Below, in pieces: positions 33,601 through 42,700 of a DNA stretch of 64,000 nt (its first letter is position 1; the number at the start of each line of letters is the position of its first letter). The position numbers and the translations under genes were made by a program. The notes beneath the pieces were generated by a model. It did no database searches and was not told the origin of the DNA. It saw nothing but the letters and a program-made list of their open reading frames with translations. The stretch lies in NCBI GenBank assembly GCA_947561585.1, contig CANNZV010000923.1, positions 124,001 to 188,000 of the forward strand, in the 5' to 3' direction. This DNA is from Caprella mutica (taxonomy: Eukaryota > Arthropoda > Malacostraca > Amphipoda > Caprellidae).

Positions 33601-35438
33601 TGGTCTCAAACGACAGAAACACTTATAAATCATAGCTTGAAAGGAATCCTAAAATTTATAAATTTTAACAATTATTGCGCCTCTTTTGATATGCAACTTT
33701 CAAATATAAATTGCAACTTTTAAATATAAATTCAGTTCAGCAATATTTAGAGTTACGTAAAGTTAAAGTGCCGTAATTTACCTGAGCGACCCTATACCCA
33801 TAAAAAAAATCTGATTTATTATTACAAATATCGAAATTATATGGAGGGAATTTTCATTATACTCAAAATTAATAGGGGATTTCATTCCAATCCGAAGATT
33901 GCTACTTTTCTCGTATAATAAAAACTGATTTATGGAATAAAGTTTTAAGTTACCAAATGAGTCTAATTTGGGTACCTAGGTACAGAAGGAAAAATTTCTG
34001 TAATTCAAAAAGTGTCAACTTGCCATTAAATATTGAAATGTATCCATGGTCTAGTAGACATTATTATATAATATATATATGAACGTACATTGCAAATATC
34101 GTTAGTATTGAAAATTAACGCAAGATAAGCTATCTCTCCCGGTAACATATTCTATAGCCTATTGGGATACTAATATCAGTTGCATTGAAATGCACTGCTG
34201 CAATATACCTCCTTCACCCTATAAGCAGAATACAGTGAAGACTTACGTTCAAGTTGGGGTGAAGTAAGTAAATTGCAGCTGTCACCGTCCGTTGGATTAA
34301 TATAAAAATAAGACACATATGGCGATTGCACCATTACACAATTGTAAAGAAGAATATTTGTTCTCATAAATGTTTTACTTCCTTATGATTAATTTCACAG
34401 AAAAACTTATAAACAGAAATAGTAAGTTTTAGTTTGATTTCTATCCCGTTTTTGGGTGAAACAAAATCCAATTGCAAGTGTCAGTCAGAGTGATTGATTT
34501 AATTTTTTGAATTTTATGGTTGGTTGCGATTATTGATGGGTGCCGATTCAACATTGTCTTACATCTATTACAGCTACAAGACTAGAATCAAACAGTAATA
34601 ATCACAACTCACCTTCCAACTTTAGTGATAATCATCTCGGTTCCCATTCTATGGAATTCATTCCACAAATCCCTTTGTTGTAGCTCTATGTGAACGTTCT
34701 CATCTAGTCTGGATTCTATTTTTGGTTTATGGGTTTCTTTTGGAAATACTTGGGAGGAATGCCATAGCCAGGATGGGGCGGGGGCCATCAGATTCAGTAA
34801 ATCCGAACTATCATAGTTAGGAATAAACACGTGGTTTCTGTCACTTTCATGACATTTCTGAAACCTATCATTATGTACAGAGGAAACAGAAGGGTTGTTG
34901 CGAGTTTTCGGTTTAGTAGATTTATAGGATCTCAAATCTAAAGGTTGAGGGATATCTTGATGGGGAATGCTATTGATGTTCTTCATTGATATTAAATCTT
35001 TATTGTGTTTCTTTGATTTTCTTTTTGATGGTTGAACAGTAGTAGTCGGTTCTACAGTAGAGTTTCTCTGATAATCCAACAACGTGAAATTCTGGCTAAA
35101 GATTTCTTCAGATTTGTCAGCAACTGAAATAAGAAAAATGTATAAAGTTTTCATATTTAAAACACTAGAGACTAATTTAATTTGTGAAATTATAACTTAC
35201 CTTCGTTTCTATTTACAGTCCATTCTCTCGAAGTATCTTCTTTATTCACATCTCGTTTTCTCAAATCCAAAGGAAGTTGATTGTAGTTTTCTTCCAATTT
35301 TGGTATCGTCATGTCAACCTCCATGAAAGTTTCTTCGGGATTGGTCGATAGGTATGGAATTGGGGTGCTGGATGGTGAGGTTATAGAACCATTCAATAAG
35401 GAATCTACAGAAAATGCTGCCGCCCGTGAACTAAGCAT
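27286..35438 (-). CDS. divergent T-box transcription factor, 464 aa, 7 coding exons
   Basis: Coding exons in order: 35438-35201, 35123-34613, 33498-33382, 33288-33123, 30469-30212, 27618-27554 and 27325-27286. They sum to 1395 bases in frame with GT-AG introns. The T-box spans about residues 221-447: RDLWNEFHRMGTEMIITK, RRMFPLLRFRINGLHPEKMY, RYRYIY, YVHPDSPSTGEYW, FEKLKLTN, HSMQKYQPR, FITVTAYQNQQ and ITKLKINSNPFAKGFRD, all in the canonical order. N-terminal regulatory motifs: FSVDSLL (9-15), an eh1-type Groucho motif, and PLDLR at 56-60 and 140-144, CtBP-type motifs. VTAYQNQQITKLKI and the N-terminal eh1 recall the Tbx15/18/20/22 group, but the domain is too divergent to name. Only 17 residues follow FRD. 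It probably acts as a nuclear DNA-binding repressor (inference from motifs). The start is the ATG directly before SSRAAAF. Confidence 0.9.
27384..27533. mobile_element. palindromic MITE in T-box intron 6
   Basis: 150 bp that folds on itself: GTGAATGTAGAGTCC at the left and GGACTCTACATTCAC at the right, with inner arms GTGAACAAATTTTCTTTAGT and its complement. It fills most of the 228-bp intron. The AGTGAAC and TTCAGTCTG-type words recall the element at 61575-61990. Confidence 0.75.
27747..27880. repeat. dispersed repeat, partner of 52630-52770
   Basis: Shares GCAGTCAGAGAGGAAAGTG, CATGAACAAAGTCACCTA-like and GCAGAAAAGCTACT phrases with 52630-52770 in the same orientation. Beyond about 130 bp the similarity stops. 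No coding potential recognised. Confidence 0.6.
28075..28207. mobile_element. GGGTTGTGACAATATG-family MITE, intergenic copy near the T-box 3' end
   Basis: Shorter copy with intact ends (GGGTTGTGACAATAAGTG and CACATATTGTCACAACCC), TA on both sides, lying in T-box intron 5. It lacks part of the CCGCTGGTGTAG core. Confidence 0.75.
28316..28632. repeat. 28-bp minisatellite, about 11 units
   Basis: Tandem GATACAGGAACATAACGAGT plus ATAGTCAG. Two positions vary between units (AACATAAC/AACATGAC, GAGT/GGGT). It lies in T-box intron 5. An inverted single copy sits at about 29974-30008, so the array and the piggyBac-like element between them may belong to one larger inverted structure. Confidence 0.93.
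29205..29796. mobile_element. piggyBac-like non-autonomous element, copy 2, in T-box intron 5
   Basis: Ends AGGTCCTCTCCAGGCTCCGG and TGCCTGGAGAGGACCT, TTAA on both sides (29201-29204, 29797-29800). It is closely similar over its length to 3300-3886, including the interior, so the two are recent relatives. The short minus frames in both copies derive from shared AT-rich interior and are not transposase-like. Confidence 0.8.
30212..30469 (-). CDS. T-box gene exon 5 with an insertion in the T-box
   Basis: 86 codons, phase 0 at both ends, acceptor TTATTTTTCAG and donor CAACAG|GTTGGT. It runs from ICLHSMQKYQPRL to FITVTAYQNQQ. Between KYQPR and the FxETxF segment there are about 57 residues, against roughly 17-27 in familiar T-box proteins, so about 30 extra Ser/Pro/Leu-rich residues interrupt the fold in what is normally a variable loop. 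Confidence 0.87.
31025..31570. repeat. dispersed repeat with internal reiteration, in T-box intron 4
   Basis: Three imperfect internal copies (about 110 bp each) of an ATGCAATATGGTTCAATACT / GAGTTATAAATGACCTTGAC block, next to a GCCGCCGC patch. The inverted relative is 6715-7040. The rest of this 2.65-kb intron (30470-33122) shows nothing else recognisable. Confidence 0.6.
33061..33150. repeat. 41-bp tandem duplication spanning the T-box exon 4 splice donor
   Basis: CTTTACGG/CTTTACTG words recur at 33061, 33102 and 33143, a 41-bp period. On the minus strand each full unit has the form CAGTAAAGA...GACAG|GTGA. The unit from 33143 to 33102 is the real exon end and donor; the next one (to 33061) is its intronic copy. 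Confidence 0.8.
33123..33498 (-). CDS. T-box gene exons 3 and 4: core T-box
   Basis: Exon 3 is 33498-33382 (RMFPLLRFRINGLHPEK... RYRYIYA) and exon 4 is 33288-33123 (QWSIAGPGESPLSRSS, YVHPDSPSTGEYW, ISFEKLKLTN). Exon 4 has no usable ATG and is only visible by its T-box signature. It replaces the usual W-x-VAGKADP-type loop with WSIAGPGESP. The last bases and donor of exon 4 are duplicated in tandem in the intron. Confidence 0.87.
34613..35438 (-). CDS. T-box gene exons 1 and 2: corepressor motifs and start of T-box
   Basis: Exon 1 (35438-35201) encodes MLSSRAAAFSVDSLLN with the eh1-type motif and the first PLDLR. Exon 2 (35123-34613) supplies the second PLDLR, a basic KRKSKKH stretch, a long Ser/Asn-rich linker and the first T-box strand. 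The ATG at 35438 is preferred over an upstream TTG at 35468. No 5' UTR exon could be placed; the DNA just upstream (35610-35905) is a minisatellite. Confidence 0.85.
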
Positions 35439-35609
35439 GATGATCTTGTAGGTAAGTAGGTACAACAATGTAGTAAGCCTTGGTTTGAAAATATATGCAG
35501 ATAAAGCAAGGGCTTCTTACTAGATGTTTTCAGTTACTTTTCAAAAGTCCTAGTTTACTCACTAGGTATTAATTTACTGAAATTATAAATAGAAGTTTCT
35601 AGAAAGGTG

Positions 35610-35905
35610 ATTCATTATGTCTGTTACTTCCAGAATTCTTTCACTAAGATCCTTAGAATGCAGAATTCTCCCACTAGGTGTCTCTATAGTGAAGATTTCC
35701 CTCACTAGGGGTATCTATAATTCAGAATTCTCACACTAGGTGTCTCTATAATGCAGAATTCTCCCACTTGGTGTCTCTATAATGCAGAATCCTCCTACTA
35801 GGTGTTTGTATAATCTAGAAATTTCTCACTAGGAGTATCTGGAATGCAGAAGAGTTTTTTCACTAGATGTCTTCTAGAGCAGAGTTCCCTCACTAGATGT
35901 CTCCA
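35610..35905. repeat. degenerate minisatellite, unit about 35 bp
   Basis: Seven or eight diverged copies of a TCTATAATGCAGAATTCTCC plus CACTAGGTGTC unit. It lies just upstream of the T-box start codon and may overlap its promoter or 5' UTR. Confidence 0.75.
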
Positions 35906-36420
35906 CTCTATCTTCACTACTGACAGTAGCGTGTTCCCATGCCCCGATGATGTGTTGAGCACTTCCAAAGCGTTATCACTGATAATTACTTATTTTGAAG
36001 ATAGAAGACTCATCGATAGTGTCAATTCATTGGTCGTAAGGAATTTCCTTATCTGCTACCTGTCAATTTTGCATTCAATTGGAAAGAGCGTGTGAAAGAC
36101 TCTTATCATCACAATCATGTCATATCACCCAGATCAACAGGATAACTTGCTTGGGCAAAACACTAAGTTAACAAACAAACACATATTCAAAATTAGTCTC
36201 AATACAGGGCAAATTAAAATATTAGATAAATATTAAATTAAAAGCACTCGAATAATGGGGGACCTGAATTATGAAATGCATTTGATCGAGTTATGAAGTA
36301 ATTTTCTATGATCTTAATCATAGAAATTTATCTAGTGCATCCGAGATATGAAGTGGCTCCGAGTTATGAAGGAACCAATTTTTCATAACATTTTATTTAT
36401 TCACTGTATATATTTTTATA

Positions 36421-36500
36421 TATACAGGCAGACCCCGCTTTAAGTTGACCCTACTTTTATAACAGGACGACTTAAAGCGGAATTGACCCCGAGCTTACTT
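36421..36500. mobile_element. short hairpin element, pogo-like end
   Basis: CAGACCCCGCTTTAAGTTGA and GACTTAAAGCGGAATTGACC form an inverted pair about 40 bp apart. The style of the end recalls pogo/Tigger-type MITEs. No target duplication established. Confidence 0.4.
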
Positions 36501-36654
36501 ACATCAGTTGTATGACAATTATTTTAAAACAATTTTATTTACATTGAAAGAACCATACAAAATATGGTACATAGTATTAGTGCGCCATGCAAACGTCCTT
36601 TAATTTTTGTTAATAGAAAAGATTGGAGAAACAATGATAAAACTTAAAGGCGTA

Positions 36655-36960
36655 TAAATATGACGGTGATAGCTCATCTGTAGCGCGTACAGTGTTGATT
36701 GGAAGGGTCAGGGGCGGCTAGGAACGCATCCGCCTCCCACACTCGTGACCCCAGATGGGATGTAAGAGTTGATTTGGAAGAAAGCCAGTCACCCTATTCC
36801 TAATTTCCATATTAAATTAGGTAGAAAATAACTTGCCATGTTAAGTATTCAGAAAACCCTGCCTTCTAGGCTCCTATAAGAAATCAGTGCCGCACTTGCT
36901 TCTGTACAAAGATGTGCCGCTTGTCTATCTACGAGTGTTTTTATATATTTGAATAAAAAA
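36655..36960 (+). mobile_element. possible tRNA-derived SINE or structured element
   Basis: TAGCTCATCTGTAGCGCG (36670-36687) resembles a pol III A box. Downstream two nested stems can be drawn: GGGTCA (36705-36710) with TGACCC (36746-36751), and GGGGCGG (36711-36717) with CCGCCTC (36730-36736). The GC content is far above the surroundings. A clear B box (GGTTCGAATCC) is missing, so this is tentative. Confidence 0.35.
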
Positions 36961-37120
36961 AAAGTATTGTTGTTATAAGAATTTAAAAGAAATGCTTAAA
37001 ATTGAGTTTATTAATTTTTTAAATAAAACTGTCAATCATTACCTTCAATTTCAGATACCTAAATGTTATATCGTAGAAAAACTCTTCCTGTTTCAAATTA
37101 ATCCTGTTTCGTCCCTCTAA

Positions 37121-37289
37121 AGGGCCGTACACACGTAGGGTTTTTTAAGTGTTTCCATCAGACTTTTTGCTAAGCTCCTCCTACTTTTTCCACGAAAATG
37201 TAAGAAAAACAATATAATTATTATCTTTTTCAGTTGGTATCCATGAACTCTGGTGGAAAGACTTGAAAAAACCTACGTGTGTACGGCCC
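37121..37289. mobile_element. Harbinger-like MITE with TAA target duplication
   Basis: Ends AGGGCCGTACACACGTAGGG and CCTACGTGTGTACGGCCC, inner arms TCTGATGG/CCACCAGA-like, flanked by TAA at 37118-37120 and 37290-37292. Same end type as 4980-5209. Confidence 0.7.
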
Positions 37290-38132
37290 TAAGAGTCAAA
37301 GTGAAAACTTGAAACTGTAGAAATTACCCCTAAAATATTAGTTCACTAAAAGCTTTAGCCAAATTTGAACAGAAACAAAAACCTTCTTTATTATCCTGTT
37401 CTAAATAACCCAATGTTCATTTAAAGTCAAAGAGGATATTCAATGAAAGAATACTAGAATAATAATTTATATTTTTATAATAAACATTTACAGAGTTATA
37501 CAAAATATAATTCTTTGCGTGCATTTTATCATCGAGACGCTAATAATGTTTAATCAACGAGACTTTGTTCTTCAATAAATACGTTCTAGAACTATAGAAC
37601 TACGCTAGAAAAAAGATACAGGGGATATCAGGCGAAAAAGTGACAAGAGAATAATGTACAATGCCAAATAAGACATTCAAAGACTAAAAGGAGGAGGAAA
37701 ATGAAGAGGGAGGAGGATGAAGAATAAAAAAAAAATACCTATGTGTATATCCTCCCTCAGAACAATAATAACAACCTATTCCTACATACTGTTATTAACA
37801 GAAATTATATGCCCGAGAAAAACAACATTAAATATCATTTCTAAATAAGTTCTACTACAATCAAACGGTTACCAGTTACCCTAGTTAACGCATTAGGTAG
37901 CTAATTAGAAAAAAGGTAATACGTCAGAGCGAGTCAACTAGGTACCATTCTACATATGTACAGAAAGTAGATTTGGCGTAGAGACAAATAGTAATAGTCT
38001 TTAATTGTGGTTTGTAGCAAAGAAAAAATTGTAGTCAACTTATAGAACTAAAACTCTTATTAAAATTTTAAATGAACTGGAAAATTCTAATTATTAGTAA
38101 AGCATCATTTCCTCTGTGGGTATAAAGTTTCT

Positions 38133-38243
38133 TTTGCCACACTGTAGATTGTAGGAGTTTTTGCCACACTGTAGATTGTGGGAGTTTTTGCCACACTGTA
38201 GATTGTGGGAGTTTTTGCCACACTGTAGATTGTGGGAGTTTCA
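38133..38243. repeat. 27-bp minisatellite in the ARHGEF10 3' UTR
   Basis: Four copies of TTTTTGCCACACTGTAGATT plus GTGGGAG and a final shortened copy ending about 20 bp from the stop codon. Confidence 0.9.
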
Positions 38244-38263
38244 CCACACTGTAATTTGTAATT

Positions 38264-39743
38264 TTAGAGTTTCATTTCCCACACGAGAATGTGGGCATCG
38301 GTATTGTTGTGGTTAGGACCGTTGGTGGGTGTGTCCTCCCTCAGACATTTGTACCCCTGTCCCCCTGTAAGGATGAGCACCGTGCGGGGTAAATCCTCAA
38401 CCTTACCATCCCCATCACCTCGACTAGGGTTGGACTTGGTAGGTGTTCTGTTAAGGTTGACGGTACCCTTCGAATACACACTCTTAGAAGGGTTGTCCCT
38501 CTTAACCTTAGGCTGCTCCTCTTTAACCTCTACAGTTTCCACAGGAGGAGGGGAGGAGTATAGGGAGGCTATGTTACCAGTGCTAGAACTGAGGTTCTTG
38601 TACGTGACATCGCTGCTCGTTCTTCGATGTACTTTCTTATCCTTAGAGGCCCCTTTGGTTGATCTCTCTAAGGAATGGTTGCCCCTGAAACTGTGCCTCT
38701 TCAACACACCCTTCACTTCACTCTTGAAACTGTCTGACGCTTCACTCTGACACCTCACGCTGTCAACTTTGTCAGTCTCATCTTTGCCAGCACTTTTGCT
38801 GGTGCCAGCCGAGTGCTGTCTGGGTAACGTGTTGTGCTGTTCCTCAGAGCTGGTGCTTGTGGTGGCTGCTGAGAGTTTGCTGTCAATGCTGGCACTGCTA
38901 AGATCTAGAGATCGTGGTCTGCCTGCTCGTAGTTTCAATCTGAAAAACGAGAAAAAACTGAGTTAAATCGATTGGAATATAAAACATAGAAAAAGAGATA
39001 GGCATCTCGGAACAGTATAAATAAAAACATAGGTAGATATATTTCAGTAAGGAACTAAGATAAATAGCTCTGTGAATTTGATACATAAAAGGGTGCTAGG
39101 ACGTTTCGTAACTGGACCCGGACGCAACGTCCTAATAACGAATCGTCGTGTAACGAAACGTCCAGCAATTAAACGTCTAGTCACCATATAAAAGTAGTGT
39201 TTTGGAGTATCAGACAGCAATATTAATTCACTCACCTTCTATCAAGGGTAGATGAAATACAATGCAGTGACGGGTCAGATCTTCTCATATTCTCATTGAT
39301 CCCCCCACCTCCTTCCTCCCCACCCCCATAATGCCTCAGCAGCTCCCCACACACTCCCATCATTTCCCTGCTCTCTTCCCCAGCCTCCTCCTCTTCCACG
39401 GTATCTTCGATGCAGCTTCTAGAGGCAGAGGCAGCCGTTTCGAAACCTCTAGGCAGTGTACTGCACTTCCTCAGAGGATTCATCTTCTTCACCACAGGAC
39501 ACTCCTCCTTCACCTCTTTAGAAGGCAGGGGAGTGTACTCGGGAGTCATCAGCGTCATCAGGAAGGTTACGGGCCCAGTGTGGGAGTGGTAACTGAGGGT
39601 GGCTTTCCCGCTTATTATGGGCACACCCTGGAGGCGGGGCAAGGGGAGTGTTAAGGTCACGCCCACGCTAGTGCCCACCCACAAAAGACCGCGACTGACG
39701 ACGAGGGAAGTGACCTCCACGTTGATGGAGGGCTGATTAGTAC
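38264..39743 (-). CDS. ARHGEF10: ARHGEF10 last coding exons 11 and 12
   Basis: Exon 11 (39743-39236) begins GTNQPSINVEVTSL and contains GLLWVGTSVGVTLTLPLPRL, a family hallmark, then a long acidic/Gly-rich insert. Exon 12 (38939-38264) is Ser/Lys-rich and disordered until TVLILTGGQGYKCLRED and the final LVWEMKL, the closing propeller strand. So about 250 disordered residues separate the last strands. Confidence 0.87.
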
Positions 39744-42700
39744 CTGAAATGATAAAAAAAACTGAAGCAGCAGAACTAATTTACTCTTTAATAGAAAAAA
39801 ATTATGGAATAAATATAATTGTGAGCCCCTACTAACCTAGTATTCTAGGGACTACTAACCTAGTATTCTAGGGACTACTAACCTAGTATTCTAGGGACTA
39901 CTTACCTAGTATTCTAGGGACTACTTACCTAGTATTCTAGGGACTACTTACCTAGTATTCTAGGGACTACTTACCTAGTATTCTAGGGACTACTTACCTA
40001 GTATTCTAGGGACTAATTACCTAGTATTCTAGGGACTACTTACCTAGTATTCTAGGGACTACTTACCTAGTATTCTAGGGACTACTTACCTAGTATTCTA
40101 GGGACTACTTACCTAGTATTCTAGATACTACTTACCTAGTATTCTAGATACTACTTGCTTAGTATTCTTGATACTACTTGCCTAGTATTCTTGATACTAC
40201 TTGCCTAGTATTCTTGATACTACTTACCTAGTATTCTAGATACTACTTACCTAGTAGCTATTCTAGATACTACTTACCTAGTATTCTAGATACTACTTAC
40301 CTAGTATTCTAGAAACTACTTACCTAGTATTCTAAACACTACTTACCTAGAATTCTAGACACTACTTACCTAGTATTCTAGACACTACTTACCTAGTATT
40401 CTAGACACTACTTACCTAGTATTCTAGACACTACTTACCTAGTATTCTAATGACGGAGGGCGCCAGGTCGATATCCTGAAGGTGGCGACAGCTCTCCGTG
40501 TGGTACAGACACACTGTGGATGATTGGGCTTCACAAACCCACAGGCCGATGCCGGAGTGAGCCAAGAGGGAAACCGAACCTCCGTGGTGAACTGATAGAC
40601 GCTTCTGTAAAATAATAACTTATGAATATTTCAGATATTAAAATTGGAGTAACTGAAGGTTCATGATATCTATTCGTTAAAACTTAGTGTTATCCTCCTA
40701 TCAAATATATTAAATTTTTAACGGCAAAATAAACCCAGAAAGTTCTCACCGTGACTGTATGGTCCAAACAGTCTAACACGATGACTGTGTCGGAGACTGC
40801 GACATAGAGGGAACTTCCAACGGGTAGCAGAGCCGTTATAGGTACATCGTCACTTAATTTGATATGTTGTTTGTTGTCTATGTCCCAACAGTGATCTTCA
40901 GATCGTCTTCTGAAGACGATCAACTCCCCGTTAGTGAGTCCGACGTAGACCTGGTCACAGTGGTACAACATGCACCCCACCGCCGCAGCGACGTCGATCG
41001 TGAATAACTCTGTCTGCGTGTCGCAAGTGTTGCCCGAGTACAGGAGTAGCTTGTTCTGGAGGGTACCCACCCAAATCGTGTTTTCCACAAGGGGGTGGGT
41101 GGGGGGTGTTGAGGGCGTTGTGGGGGGAGAGAGGGTTGGTTTGGAGAGGGGGGAGGAACTTGTGTGGTGGGGTGGAGCGTGTAGAAGGGCTGTCACGCAT
41201 ACTTCTTGTAAGGAAACGCGGGCACATTCTCGTAGCTTACCCTGTAGAAAATGAGAAAAAAAATTTAGAACAAAATTTCCACAACAAAAATAAATTGAAA
41301 AATAATTGATGGGAAAGAATTAAAAAAAATAGATAGCAAAAAAATTTACTACATTATTTTTAAATTCTTATCATGTCATTTATAGAATTTTAATGGAATC
41401 AAATTGTTGCATTTTTACCAATTTTTATTACATTTGTATTTCAATTTATTTCTTTTTATTCTTAAAAAAATTGTCTTAAAAAAAACTAACCAGGTGGCTG
41501 ACGTATCTGGTGATTTGACTGGTAACTCCGTCAGTACTGCACAACCAGACACTAGTGTGTGTCTTACCAGTACTGCCTAGTATTGCTTTCAGGGACAGGT
41601 TCTTTGGGGACTGTTGCAAAGGATACTGACACCCGCAAACAACCTGACATGGAGAAAAATAGAAATATAGTCAAGTATGAAACAGAGTAAAATTATTAGA
41701 GATAGCTACCTATTTATTTAAAATATTTTCAAAATTTACTTGAAAAACTAGACTAGGGTAAGTTACGAATTGTCGTACAGTTCCATATTTTTTGTCATAA
41801 AAGAATTTTTTTGACATTGTAACTTAATATTTAGTTAAAATGTTAAATTATATAGCTACCTTTGATTGTATGGACAAAAATTTGGAACTGTCCGATAATT
41901 CGGAACTTACCCTATCTCAATTTTTTCATTCAATCACATTTTTTGAAATTTAATTCTCAAAATAAATTTATTAAAAAATTAAATTTTTTTTTTCTAATTT
42001 CGGGGGAAAAGTCTAACAATTATTGTAATTAACCTACTTCTATTACAATCAAACATATTCAATATATACGAAATTCTTAAAAAAAAAAAGTAGTTCACCC
42101 GTACCTGCGTATGTTGGCTTGCGTGGAAGAGGGGTAACGCTGTGACGAAAAGGGGTCTCCGAGAGGGGGCCCTCAGAGTGGTCTCCCCACCACAGTCCCA
42201 CGCTGGACTGTTAACGCTACTTACCGCTAGTTGAGACAAGCGTAACTCTGTAAGAAGAAATTAGAGATAGTGAAATGGTTTTAAGGGAAGAAAAAAATAT
42301 ACCTATCTAAATATAATTTTAAATAATTCAATACATCTTTCACTTGAATTACAGTTGGAAGTAGACATCTAATACATATGAAAGAACTGGTAAAAACTAA
42401 AACTAAAAACATCTAATACACCATCAAAAAATAAGCCTAAACTTTTAACAAAATCTCACCAGTGATCCAATCTTTCTTCAAGCTGGGGTTCTGTACATGG
42501 AAAGTCATAACTTCTTTGTCTTTGCCAGCCTTTATCTGGAGACAGCAACCATCCAGCCAACTCATTCGGTCATCCCGTGCTTGGATGTTCTGCTGGATAA
42601 CGTGGAGAGTCTGCTGGAGGCTGGAGCTAAGGAGATTGTCGTAAGATCCTTTAAGCGTTGATGCCAGTTCTGCAATACGCGACACCACGGTATAGTCGTG

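Larger units (their letters stand above)
35439..38263. other. spacer between the T-box and ARHGEF10 genes
   Basis: Holds the presumed T-box promoter region (high-coordinate side of 35438) and the ARHGEF10 3' UTR (low-coordinate side of 38264). Recognisable contents are listed separately: a minisatellite, a pogo-like hairpin, a possible SINE and a Harbinger-like MITE. A weak minus-strand ATTAAA at 38000-38005 and AATAAA at 37387-37392 could end the ARHGEF10 transcript. No further gene seen. Confidence 0.5.

Noticed and set aside
38289..38966. Plus-strand frames of 153 and 65 codons
   Set aside because: Antisense to ARHGEF10 exon 12, whose frame, splice acceptor and C-terminal motif are clear.
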